Assembly (NCBI GenBank): GCA_963921935.1
Contig: OY998175.1
Location: 224,270,517-224,334,516, forward strand
Reading direction: 5' to 3'
Source: Galeruca laticollis
Taxonomy: Eukaryota > Arthropoda > Insecta > Coleoptera > Chrysomelidae
DNA: 64,000 nucleotides
A program made the position numbers and the translations under genes. The notes under the pieces are model-generated. The model was not told where the DNA came from and searched no databases. It saw nothing but the letters and a program-made list of their open reading frames with translations. Position 1 is the stretch's first letter. Each line of letters starts with the position of its first letter. This document shows, one piece after another, positions 32,943 through 43,793 of this stretch.

Positions 32943-34944
32943 AAAATAAAATTATTAAAACTATGTTCATATGAAGAAATCAAAATAAATGAAAACTGGT
33001 TAAAAAATCTCACTAATATTGATATACCAGAAGATATTAAACATTTCCTTGCCCTAGGTTATAAATTCAGCTTACCACCAACTACAAAAGACATATCAAT
33101 TACTAAATTACTATCTGATATAGAATGCCTAATCACTGGTTTCAATCATGAAAAGAAAAATATTTTCCGAGCAAAAATAACTAACATGATTACTAATTTT
33201 TTCCAAAAACCTCTTAACAATAATCATTTTTTAAACTCTATATACCAAAAAACTGAAACTTTTTTCAAAAACAATCCAAATCTTATTCTAACAAAATCAG
33301 ACAAAGGTAATATCACAGTAATTATCAATAAAGAACAATATCTTGAAAAATCTTATGATATTCTCAATGACCCTAACTCATATATCAAACTTAATAGAGA
33401 TCCTACTGTAACTATACAACAAAAAGCTAATAATTTGATATCAGATTTAAAAAAATTCAAAATGATCAATAAAGAAGAAGCTAAAAAATATATGATATAC
33501 AGTTCAGTATCACCTAAATATTATGGCCTACCTAAAATTCACAAACCCACAATGAAACTCAGACCTATTATTTCTTCAATTAATGAACCAAACATTAAAT
33601 AGGAAAAATGATAACCGATGTCCTAACCAACGCATATGATTTTTATATCAAAGATTCATTTGATTTTTCTTCATTCATAAATGAAAAACAACTTCCACCA
33701 GATTACATATTAATCAGTCTAGATGTTGTATCCTTATTCAGTAATATTCCTATAAAATTAGTAATGAATAATATCATCAAGAGATGGAATAAAATCAAAG
33801 ATTATTGTAACATTCCACAAAATAAATTCTTATCAATAATCGACTTTATATTTAACTCAAGTTATTTTTCATTTCAAGGATGTTACTATAAACAAATTCT
33901 TGGCACACCAATGGGAGCTACTATTTCTCCAATAATAGCACAATATGTAATGAATGATCTTCTTGAAGATATTCTCCCAAAACAATCATTTAATATACCA
34001 TTTTTGAAAAAATTTGTTGATGACATAATTTGTGCTATACCAGTTAATAAATCAGATGAAATATTAGAACAAGTAAATAGTTATAATGAAAATTTACAAT
34101 TTACAGTTGAATTTGAAAAAAATAATAGCATTCCATTTTTAGACACTAAAATAATCCGTAAAAACGATAACACTTTGATTACCGATTGGTACATAAAACC
34201 AACAAATTCAGGAAGGTATATAAACTATCATTCTTTTCATACAAAGAAAATGAAAATTAATCTCATCATTTGTTTAAAAAATAGAATTGAAAAACTAGTA
34301 AACCCTTCTTTAAAACAAAAAAATTTAAGAATTTTACGTGATATCTTATTAGAAAATTCTTATCCTAAATCACTTCTAAATTGAATTCTTTTCAACACCA
34401 TTTCTGATAGAACTATTCATGATAATATCTCTAGCAATGAAACAGATAGGAATACAAATCAAGAAAATATTAATTACCTATCAATTCCAAATATTGAAAA
34501 TTTATCAAAAATCATAATAAAACTTTTCAAAAATGAAACTAATATAAAGATAACACAGAAAAATATAAAAACTATTGGGAATTTAAATAGTAAATTGAAA
34601 GATTCTACAACTGACTAAAAAAATTAAATGTAGTTTATGAAATAAAATGCAATAACTGTGATCGTAACTACATCGGTACCAGCTCTATAAATTTGACTAA
34701 TCGCATCACATCTCATAAAAGTGATATAAAACTTAACAAAAAATCATGTGCATTAACACAGCTTTCCATCGAAACAGGTCATAAAATGTTATTTAATGAA
34801 GCTAAAGTTCTACATACTGAACAAAATATTTCTAAAAGATATTTTCTTGAAATGGTTGAAATCAACAAGGCAAATAATAGTATGAATAAGAAAAGTGACA
34901 TTGAATATCTTAGTAATATTTATCTACCTTTTGAATATTGAACA
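32943..34944 (+). pseudogene. PLE reverse transcriptase with GIY-YIG endonuclease domain
   Basis: The N-terminal part, open from about 32943, reads DIPEDIKHFLALGYKFSLPP and LILTKSDKGNITVIINKEQY, characteristic of PLEs. YGLPKIHKPTMKLRPIISS is RT motif 1/2. A one-base loss near 33602 shifts the frame. The next frame holds LISLDVVSLFSNIPI, LGTPMGATISPIIAQYVMND and FVDDIICAI (active site). A TGA at 34382 interrupts. From 34627 VYEIKCNNCDRNYIGTSSIN is the GIY-YIG-like nuclease with its CxxC. The protein would copy RNA at a nicked target. Distinct from the PLE at 62470. Confidence 0.87.
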
Positions 34945-35007
34945 AAATAGATAATATTTTCCATTATTTATATGATTATTTCATAAAAATAAATTCATTT
35001 CTATTAA

Positions 35008-35139
35008 AGTCAAAATATAAGAAATTATTTGTCAAAGTCATTTTCACAGGTTATAATCTAACCTTATTTCCTTCTCTATTAACGTCAAAATATAAAACAA
35101 ATTATATGTCAAAGTCATTTTATAAGGTTATAATCTAAC
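35008..35139. repeat. short tandem duplication of about 71 bp
   Basis: GTCAAAATATAA and AAGTCATTTT followed by AGGTTATAATCTAACC occur twice in a row. Confidence 0.8.
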
Positions 35140-35405
35140 CAAAAATTCAAACTTCATTAAATAATTATAAAGTAACTTAAAAAAATCAAAATAACTAAGT
35201 AACGAACAAACAAATTATGTATTGATTTGTCTTATGTGAAATATGACATCATGTATATTATAATTATATTTAAAAAACTTTTACATTTACAAATTTTCTA
35301 ATGATTATTTATATTGAATTTACCTAAAATATTTTACATGTAAGTACTTATATTTATTTCTTTATTTTTAAATCATATTTATATTTGTATATATATTATG
35401 GTGCC

Positions 35406-35429
35406 CTGAAGTGTCATAAGGACACGAAA
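35406..35429 (+). ncRNA. hammerhead-like fragment (weak)
   Basis: CTGAAGTGTC, loop ATAAG, GACAC, GAAA: a five-base stem between CTGA and GAAA. The core GA before the stem is not conserved, so this is weaker than the other copies. Confidence 0.3.
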
Positions 35430-35499
35430 GCTTGGCGGCATTTTGTGAATAAAAGATCTTGCGTTGATTCTTTGGACTGAAATCCCCGTTATCCCCACC

Positions 35500-35500
<1 letters not shown>

Positions 35501-35524
<24 letters not shown>
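35501..35524. repeat. (TA)n microsatellite
   Basis: TA run directly after CCCCACC at the PLE end. Confidence 0.93.
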
Positions 35525-35530
<6 letters not shown>

Positions 35531-36185
35531 TAATTTATTTGATCTCATGTTTTAAATATAATTTCTATTTTTATTGTTATTATATATTAGTCGTTTGTTT
35601 GTTTGATATTTATAAATATATTGAACTACGACTTGGCTTTTATGTATATACAAGCACGACTTACCTTCGGCTAGCTCGTAAAAATATCTTCTATTAATTT
35701 TATCTAAAGTTTAAATATCAGTCGGAAGCATGAGGACTCCTCCCTTTGTGTTCTTGGCATCAATCTTATTATATAATTTTATTTATATTGTCTATTTATT
35801 TAATTTATCGTTGAACTTGGGCTTCTGAATACTCTCATATAGAAGGATTGAAATATGTTAATTCTAATAATTTTATTGAGGACATAAAAAGAATAAAAAT
35901 ACCACCACTTCAATGAAAATTGATTTAATGAATAGTTAATATGAAAGATTTTGTATTGTTTTAACATTTAAAATTACTTTATAACCCCTACATCCTATGC
36001 AATTCTTAATACACAACAATTCATTGTATTGCGGCGGCGCATAAGTTCAACGCATGCGCTTATATAACTTCCTATAACACGAAGACGCTCTTCACCGTCA
36101 ATGCGGTGTAGAAACAGTTTATGCTCTACCTGCGTGTATATAGTTGTGAAAATTTCAATACGTTAAATAAATTTAAATACGCAAT

Positions 36186-36247
<62 letters not shown>

Positions 36248-37757
36248 AATTCTGAAATACTGTGTCTGAATAGAAAAGAAGATAGTAATGTATAGATCAG
36301 TTATGCATGCATTAGAGGAAATTAAAAGTTGGAAATTATGTGAACATTTATGGAACACGTGAACATTGAAAATGGATTAAATTAAACAAGTAAGTACAAT
36401 TATATTATTACAAACTAAATTGCATGTATCTCCGTGGAGATAAAATATGATGCATCGTAATATATTGTTTTTAGGCCTTTTTTATATTATAATGATTGGA
36501 ATGTTCTGAATATTATTTTTAGTTCACAGTTCGTATTTATATATGGAATTCCAAATATTTCAATTAAAGTGCACAGACCTTAGTTCATATCTTCAGCCCT
36601 TGGCTGCTACTCGCGTCTCTAATTTCTTGAAGATCTCTCCAGAGAGAGATGCACCTTCTGACCACCTTTTTTATTCTTTACGGATTCACAAAAAACTTAT
36701 TAATGTTATTTCCATTACCTTTTCGAGAGCACTTCTTAACTTTTTATCAAAATTTTAATTAGAGGAGATCTATATCGACGCTCACCTCTCCATCATACCA
36801 AAACCACTCACTTGTTTTTTAAATCAACAAACTTTTTGGCTTGGTAAATGCAAAGCTTGCTTATCTTTATTTTAATAACACAAATTGTCAATTCCTATGT
36901 CTTTTAGTTATAGAATGAAATTGTTTAATTTTTAAGTCCTGGAGGATGAACACACTTATTTACAAATATTTATTTTGTATTCAGGATTCTATATAAAGTC
37001 TTTTTCCTAGAATACATTAGCAGTTTTAATCATTATTACGTTTCTACGGTTTTCTTACTTACATTCATTTTTACAAAATATACAACCTAGATTACTGATT
37101 CATATAGATGTAATGGATTATTTTTAAATTCTTGAATTTTTATTGTTTTTGTCTTACATAAACTATTGATTAATTTTGATTTTGTTATTATTGTTCTATA
37201 TAAAATAAATAATCAATAAATTTAAGTTGGTAATAAAATTACTAGATTTAATTACTTCCTGTTTATAATACATTTCTTTGTCATATGTTTGGGCTGTGTT
37301 CCATTTATCATTTCTCATAAAGCTTTCAAATTGTCAACTTTTATTATAAACAAATGCAAATATTGATAAGCAATTATTTAAATGGATATTAATTGATCTT
37401 GTTTCAGGTTTCAAGTTCAAATAAAATTTTATTTCGGCTAAAATTCATATGGCTGTGTTCAGATCAATGTGGAACCCATTGACATTGACGTAATTCTGGA
37501 ATTAATTGTGCAGGTAACTTTTGATACTCATTTAAATAATGTTGTGTTTAGAATTTCTACTCATAGTCCTTTTATTAATCAATCATATCGAAATTTGATA
37601 TTATATTTATGCATTTTCACTCTTTCTACTGATTTTATACCTGAATTGTCAGTGATTTTCATAAAGTGGTTGTGTCTACTGCTACACCTTCCTTAATAAC
37701 AGATACTTTTTTTGTGTTTATTTATTTAAAAATATTTCAAGAACTAGAAGACTAGTT

Positions 37758-37758
<1 letters not shown>
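35525..37758. other. no gene; one (TA)n array at 36188-36246
   Basis: AT-rich. A locally GC-rich patch near 36030-36130 contains GCGGCGGCGCATAAG and AACGCATGCGC and may be regulatory DNA or an LTR remnant. Short frames near 36543 and 37469 resemble no known protein. Confidence 0.5.
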
Positions 37759-37811
<53 letters not shown>

Positions 37812-37899
37812 GAAAGTAGTTCGTTGCCGAATTTAGTTAGGGTAACTTTTTTATTGGGGAATGCGGCAATGTGAGAAAGAAAACTCTGTTTAGATAATC

Positions 37900-37932
<33 letters not shown>
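37759..37932. repeat. two (TA)n arrays flanking a 97-bp unique segment
   Basis: TA runs at 37759-37808 and 37906-37932 enclose GACGAAAGTAGTTCG... to ...TAATCCTTTA. Confidence 0.9.
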
Positions 37933-37936
<4 letters not shown>

Positions 37937-40625
37937 CGGCGTGAAGTGGCATCCGCCCATGTTAAAATCGCGGTAGCTGTGGCGTCCGCGGCACTATGAC
38001 ATCCGATATACAGACGTCACAGTGTATGGAGCTCCAAAATATCGCAAACGGTGCAGTGAATGCTTGGAAATGTATTGCGGATGAAATCAGCAGGACGTCA
38101 CTTTGGTCGTTTTCTGTATAAACCTAAACACCGTCTCCATACGCGGCGTTATAGTAGCACACTTATATATTTATTATACATCTGAGGCAAAAAGTGGCAT
38201 CTGTCAGTATAAATATAGAAGAACGATATAGTTTGGCGTCTGTATATGTATTTTTCTTGCATAGTGGCATCCTGGCAGTGTTGTCGACCTCACTTCTGGT
38301 TATACAAAGCTTTTAACATTGAATGTAATTATTTACATCCGTTTTAATTTTTTTATACCATTGTTGACAGTGCGGAGAATATTAGTTATTGCAGAAGATC
38401 TACAGTTATTAATAGATAAATGATTCTTTCGTTCTACAATACACTCAAATCTGATTTTGAGGCAAAATAAAATACTACTGGCGATAAAAATGAATAATGG
38501 TGGCGATAAAATAAACTAAAGAATTCTGAATTTCGGTAAATAAGGGGAAAATGAATTGAATGTTCCAACGTGAACCACGAGATGAAGTAAAATGACTACT
38601 CAATTTTCAGGTTCATTTACGAATGGGTATATTTTTCTACTTCACTATAACAGATGGCGGAAGTCAAGTTTTTTTTTGTGAAAATCCCAAAAACTTAAAT
38701 GTAATCGGATTACTAGATTGATTGTTCATAGTTGACCTAGAATATTGAATTTCACAAAAATTTCGGAGACGTTGAAACTTCCTCTGGCATATAGGTAGAG
38801 GGTGTATCAATGATAACTGTATGGACAATAACTACATCCTTATTTGATCTAAGGAAAAAAATGTCTTAAATAAAAGTTGTAGAGAGCAATAAAAGCTATG
38901 TATACATTAGAGTTATTTTCTCAACACAATAGCAGTTTGGTGTTAGGAAAAAACTCTAGTCTGTTCATTACTACCCCACCGGTTCCAAACAGTGCAGAGC
39001 AAAAATGAAAGCTATGTTCCAATATACAGGGTGTCTGATAAATGTAAAACTCAAACATGTGCTAATGGTTCTACTGTTGTGGTGTCTGGATACAGGGTGT
39101 CCCAGCCAACATACAATTAATCCTACAGAGTGAACTAGAGCTCAACATAGGGCCATTTGAAATCAACTTTCCTTTATACGCTCCATTCGCTCCTCTCCAT
39201 TGCCTTTTTCCTATTACGACTATTAAAATACCGGACTTCTTGCTTCAGACGGATTCTGTCGTACGACGAAGTCCATATTTTATTTCTTTTTCTTATCATT
39301 ATCCATTATTATAATTCCAATGACTTCTCTAAATGTTGTCCAATTTCAATTTTGTTTGACGTTTGCTTAATTATGTAAATTTTCCTAACTAATTTTCATA
39401 AAATTTTCCTACAGTATCCCATATCACATCACCTACTGACACATCTTGGATTCTGCTGGATGCCACGGGCATGTGACAGCTTTCCTTTCATTATAGTTTT
39501 CATGTGAATGATACATACATTTAAAGCCTGATGATAGCTCAGTGTGCTGAAACTAGTTGCCCCTTCAACTTGTAATAATATATTCTGTAGTAGGGAGTTT
39601 GCGTTCTACTTACTGCTATTAGCTTACAGACTACATTTGAGATGGAGTGTCTTTTCCATTCACTTTAATGTAAGTTACAATCTCTGATAAACTACAAATA
39701 TAAATTGAAAATCATTTTAGATGTTTTTGGTTATGGTAAAAATAAAAAGTCAATTATTCATTAGTTAATTAGTATTTTGTTTGTTCACAGAGCTGATTTC
39801 AAGTTTTATTTCGTTGATATAGATGCTAAGTAGCTCTAAATTTGATAAAAGAGTATATAAAATGTGTAAGGTGTCTCCCTCATTTCCACTAGAGTATGTC
39901 AATGAACAATTATAGGTACTTAGAAAAACATTTTCAGGTTCTTCTCCACTGCACCAAAAACTATGTTTCTAGCAAAGAAACTCGCACCATTTTAGAATCA
40001 ATCTTCGGTAAGTTACAACTATTTTTTCGATGGGTCCGGTCTCCATTGTGATAAAAATCGTAAAATATTATCATTGTTCTAACTAATAGTTCATAATTGT
40101 AATTGCGTTATGAGAAATAAGTCCACTTGTTCGTACAGTGACGTCATCGCGCTCTGATTGGTGTTCGTAGTCACGTGATAATGAGTTATAAATAACGCAA
40201 TTTAAATTAATTTTTTTCAATTTAAGACGAGTAATAAGGTTCAAAAAATGTTATTTTAGTTTTCTAATAACTGTCTTTTATGTGTAAAATATAGCTTCAC
40301 ATGGATTTGTAATAACCGTCAACTTCCCATTTACTAGAATATGCTTTTCATTCTCCTCTCTCGAAAGAAAAACAAATTCATATTCAAAATTTCTGGAAGT
40401 CACTTCGTACGCGATCTATACACAATATACAGGACACACCGATTCCTAAACAAATTCAAATCTACCTACTAATAATATATCAAGGTCCCAGTATTGCCAA
40501 ATAATAGTAAGCCACTCTGTGCGTGATCTCGATGCATTAGGGATGCTCTATATACATATTGTATATATCGGGGGATGCCACAGCGCTACAAATCTATACG
40601 GATGCCACTTTAACCGCTATCGCGA
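37933..40625. other. non-coding block with inverted GTGGCATCCG ends
   Basis: AAGTGGCATCCG and GTGGCGTCCG near 37943-37990, and again GTGGCATCTG, are mirrored by CGGATGCCACTT and GGATGCCACAGCGCTAC at 40573-40612. Both ends adjoin TA runs. No ORF is supported. TACAGGGTGTC occurs twice, near 39026 and 39093, in direct orientation. Confidence 0.4.
39528..39553 (+). ncRNA. hammerhead-like motif
   Basis: CTGATGA, one T, an AGC/GCT stem with a seven-base loop, GAAA, then palindromic CTAG followed by TT. It fits CUGANGA - stem II - GAAA - short stem III - NUH, with one extra U before stem II. Confidence 0.4.
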
Positions 40626-40744
40626 TATATATATATATATTTGATGATGACAGGATTATGTCGAAACGTACGTAATCAATAAAAAAATGTATTAATAGAA
40701 ACGTCCAGAGTTGGTTTAATGACCTTAATCCATGAAATTTACAT

Positions 40745-40790
<46 letters not shown>
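40626..40790 (+). repeat. short unit with hammerhead-like motif between two (TA)n arrays
   Basis: TA runs at 40626-40640 and 40749-40790 enclose about 108 bp. The unit begins TTGATGATGACA, loop, TGTCGAAA, palindromic CGTACG, then TA (40641-40675). The arrangement is like that at 54821-55177. Confidence 0.6.
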
Positions 40791-40793
<3 letters not shown>

Positions 40794-40794
40794 C

Positions 40795-41075
40795 ATCTTC
40801 TTTTTTCTATCAACATATATTGAATCAATCACAAGGTAGGTCACGTCTTGGCCTAGCCAAAAATAACTAATAAACATCAGGTAGGCATCAAATGAAATGT
40901 AACTTCTGTCATTCTGACGATAATATTTAATATCGAAACAATTGTCAATTTTTTAGAATTCTCAACATTTTCTCAATATATCGTAGAATTATCCAGAAAC
41001 AGTTAGTTTCATTTTGAATAGTAATAGGAGTAGATTCCACGAGGTAAGGGTCGAGGCAGTTAATTTCATTAACGT
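40795..41075 (+). repeat. PLE terminal repeat
   Basis: Contains the CTAGCCAAAAATAACTA block, CTGACGA at 40914-40920, an altered stem II, CGAAACAATTGTC, and the AGGGTCGAGGCAGTTAATTT end. Confidence 0.78.
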
Positions 41076-41227
41076 AATCGTTAACAATGCGCTCTTCCGT
41101 AATGCTTCTGTCTCTCTTAAAATAACATTATATGGTCAGTTGTTGGTTACAGAGTGAATAGATGAGTTGTAGCCAATATCGGCGAATTGCATCATTTGTT
41201 TTATATTCATTCGGGGGTGTCCTAATT

Positions 41228-41795
41228 TTAAAACTCTCTAGAATTTTCTAAAAGAGATGAATGAAACCTTTCTACGGGACTGTTACTATATAAGTTTTTT
41301 GGTGTCGTAAAATATGTCTTAATTTTGTATAATTTACGGAATTCCTTAATTAATTCACTTCTAAATTCCTTTCCACTCTCAGTAACTATAGAATACGGTA
41401 TACCAAAATGCAATATGAAGGTACTCGTACTTAAACATTCTATAGCGATAACAGAAATTACGCTTGATTTTATTATATAAGCTTGACCGTATTAGGAAAA
41501 AGTGTCCAAAATTGTTGAAAATTTAGTGTATAGAATTTGAAATATATCCACGTAAATTGTTTAGATAATGTATTTGTGTTGGGGTGAGTGTCAATGATAA
41601 TTTTATTTATGGCGGATGCGAATCATATTTTGCTTAATTACATATCTCACAACAATTTATATACTTAATTACATCAGCGTTCTTGTCGGGCCAGTAGTAT
41701 TTATTTCATAAGGCATTTTGAGTTTGAATAATACCTTTGTGGCATGTTTTACATTTTTGCAGATATTTGATGTTCATTTGGCGGACATCTATATT
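41228..41795 (-). pseudogene. gypsy integrase fragment (second family)
   Basis: The minus frame at 41228-41413 reads MHFGIPYSIVTESGKEFRSE and SNSPVERFHSSLLE, the second (Asp to Glu, IVTESG for IVTDSG) and third catalytic regions. Upstream in other frames to 41795 are YLQKCKTCHKGIIQTQNAL, YYWPDKNADVIKYINCCEIC, the HHCC zinc domain. The sequence is unlike the integrase of copies 1 and 2. The N-terminal side is cut by the PLE foldback at 41808. Confidence 0.8.
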
Positions 41796-41807
41796 TTCAA
41801 CATCTGT

Positions 41808-42152
41808 GTTTTAAATGAAACTCACGGTTTCTAGTTAATTCCACAATCTAATAAAAATTGTTGAAAATTCTAAAAAATTGACAATTGTTTCGATGAATCA
41901 ATATCATCGTCAGAATGACAGAAGTTACATTACATTTGATGCCTACCTGATGTTTAGTAGTTAGTTTTGGCTAGACCAAGAAGTGACCTAACTTGTGATT
42001 GACTTAATATATGTTATCGAAAACAATTGTCAATTTCTTAGAATTTTCAACAATTTTTATTAGATTGTGGAATTAACTAGAAACCGTGAGTTTCATTTAA
42101 AACACAAATATGCGTAGATTCCACCAAGTAAGGGTCGAGACAGTTAATTTCA
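41808..42152. mobile_element. PLE foldback insertion with 12-bp target duplication
   Basis: TTCAACATCTGT flanks the insert on both sides (41796-41807 and 42153-42164). The left part (to about 42017) is a PLE terminal repeat on the minus strand with the hammerhead-like motif at 41887-41913. The right part (from about 42018) is the same repeat on the plus strand, starting inside stem II. It lies in the gypsy remnant. Confidence 0.85.
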
Positions 42153-42352
42153 TTCAACATCTGTCACATCCATTCTAGATATAACTAGTTTTTAACTTCG
42201 GTTTTTGAACGTATTTTGTAATGTAGTTACAATAAGAGATAATAAATATGTTACTGTCGAACTTTTTGCATGGATAAAATATAATTCTTTCGATTCTACA
42301 TAAGTTTTAAAAATATTAATAATTTGATTTTTAAGATCACCAATATTATCAG

Positions 42353-42760
42353 TTAGATATGGGAAAAATGTGTACTTTTACCTTGTACTATTATTATGTG
42401 TCTATTGTATGAATTTGTAACATTCGCTGTAAATTGTATGTATAAAGTCATATTTTCGGCTGCTGTATGGGCGATCTCATCGTCTTCTTCAGCTTGGACA
42501 CGTTCAACTTCTTCTTGTAGTGAAACTTGTGGTTCATCTGTAGTGCCTATAATGTATAGCATTTCTTCACGATTTATATCATTATCATTAGTAGTATTGA
42601 TTAGGTTATCTAATCGATTTTCTAAGATGACTTCGGCGGTTTCAATAATGTACTGAAGAAAGTCTTCGGTTATTTGGTTAATATCGCTTGGTTCACCAAT
42701 TAGGGAGTCAATTTCGTTAAGCAATTGTTTTTTATCCTCATCTTCAATTACTGCTCTAAT
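42353..42760 (-). pseudogene. gypsy pol region between RNase H and integrase
   Basis: The 123-codon minus frame is acidic (EEVERVQAEEDDEIAHTAAE) and ends YNRHIIIVQGK. This resembles the poorly conserved linker before the integrase in gypsy elements. RT itself is absent. The assignment rests on position between the PR-RT linker and integrase. Confidence 0.5.
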
Positions 42761-42892
42761 TTCTACTCTATTTAGAGTATATGCATTTTCACTAGTAGTG
42801 CCTGGATTATATTGATTTTCGTCACATAAATTTTCATTACTATTATCTGTAATAATACTTTCTAAATGGTAGAATTCAAAATTATTTTTCTG

Positions 42893-43388
42893 TCACTCTG
42901 TAAAAGTAATAACCTCGACCGGCTGTGTTAATGCAATTGTAATGCTTCTATTTGTACTATTAACAATTTCTGTTTTTGCCAAACCACCTTCTGACATGGT
43001 AAACGTTTCTGGAATATACAAATCCTCATATTTCCTTTCCGGTACATATACCTCGTCATCTGAGTGAGTTACTGGCACTTGTAATCAAACCATATCGCTT
43101 ACATTTACCGATATTGTAAACTGTTTCCTATATAATTTACATAAAAGTGGAATTTCAATATTATTGTTTTTTTAAAACGTTTTTACATGAATCTACTGAA
43201 AATTCTAAGGTTAACAAATCATCAAAATGATTAGGAGATTTATATACTTCGAAATTAAGATTAATTTTAGAATTAAATTCGGCAGAGGCAGGAATATTTT
43301 CATTAAATTCGGTTTTTGTGTTACCTACTGCTGGAATTATAAAAGTGGAGTCTTTATAGGGATCTTTATAGGGTGTTACAGAGTTCAT
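42893..43388 (-). pseudogene. gypsy pol, protease-RT linker fragment
   Basis: Two minus frames. That at 42893-43078 has KYEDLYIPETFTMSEGGLAK and IVNSTNRSITI, like the linker after the protease in gypsy pol. That at 43161-43388 (VYKSPNHFDDLLTLEFSVD) is similarly placed but not identified. No DTG protease motif or RT is visible. Confidence 0.5.
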
Positions 43389-43689
43389 TCGTTACTTTAC
43401 CTTAATCAACGAAAACAATGAATCAATAACATCAACATTTTTAATTCCTTTTGTAACAAATTTCCCCTAGCAAATTGATTAACAATGATGTATGACCACC
43501 TGGAGTTTCATTAAAATGGTATGTTGAATCTTCATTGTCCCAAGAAGCCTCGCCCCCTCCGACGATGGATTTTCTTCAGCCTGTGAAAGTTAATCAAGTA
43601 ATACGCCCTGTAAGTGAAAGTTCTGACCTTACTCGTCCCATAGTAGTAGCCACCACATCTGTCAAACATGCTATAGCTTTTCGTGTCAT

Positions 43690-43793
43690 GAATCATTTCA
43701 GTTTACAAAAAACTCACACAATAGAGAGTTATTGAAGATCTGTAATAGAAGCTACTTGATAAACTAGAATAATATGGCATCCGTAGTATACCT
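43690..43793 (+). pseudogene. RT remnant, left part
   Basis: Joined across the R1-clade insertion, the frame shows LDKLEYYGIRSI-like sequence, typical just after the AFD motif in CR1/Jockey RTs. It ends in the target site ATCCGTAGTATACCT. The other RT part begins at 45695. Confidence 0.5.

Larger units (their letters stand above)
32936..35500 (+). mobile_element. Penelope-like element 1
   Basis: Holds an RT with the PLE order of motifs and a GIY-YIG-like end, then a 3' region with a tandem duplication (35008-35139) and a hammerhead-like motif near 35406. TA microsatellites lie at both ends. It is AT-rich and decayed by one frameshift and several stops. Confidence 0.85.

Noticed and set aside
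39026..39103. MITE defined by two TACAGGGTGTC copies
   Set aside because: The copies are in direct orientation, 67 bp apart, without inverted ends.
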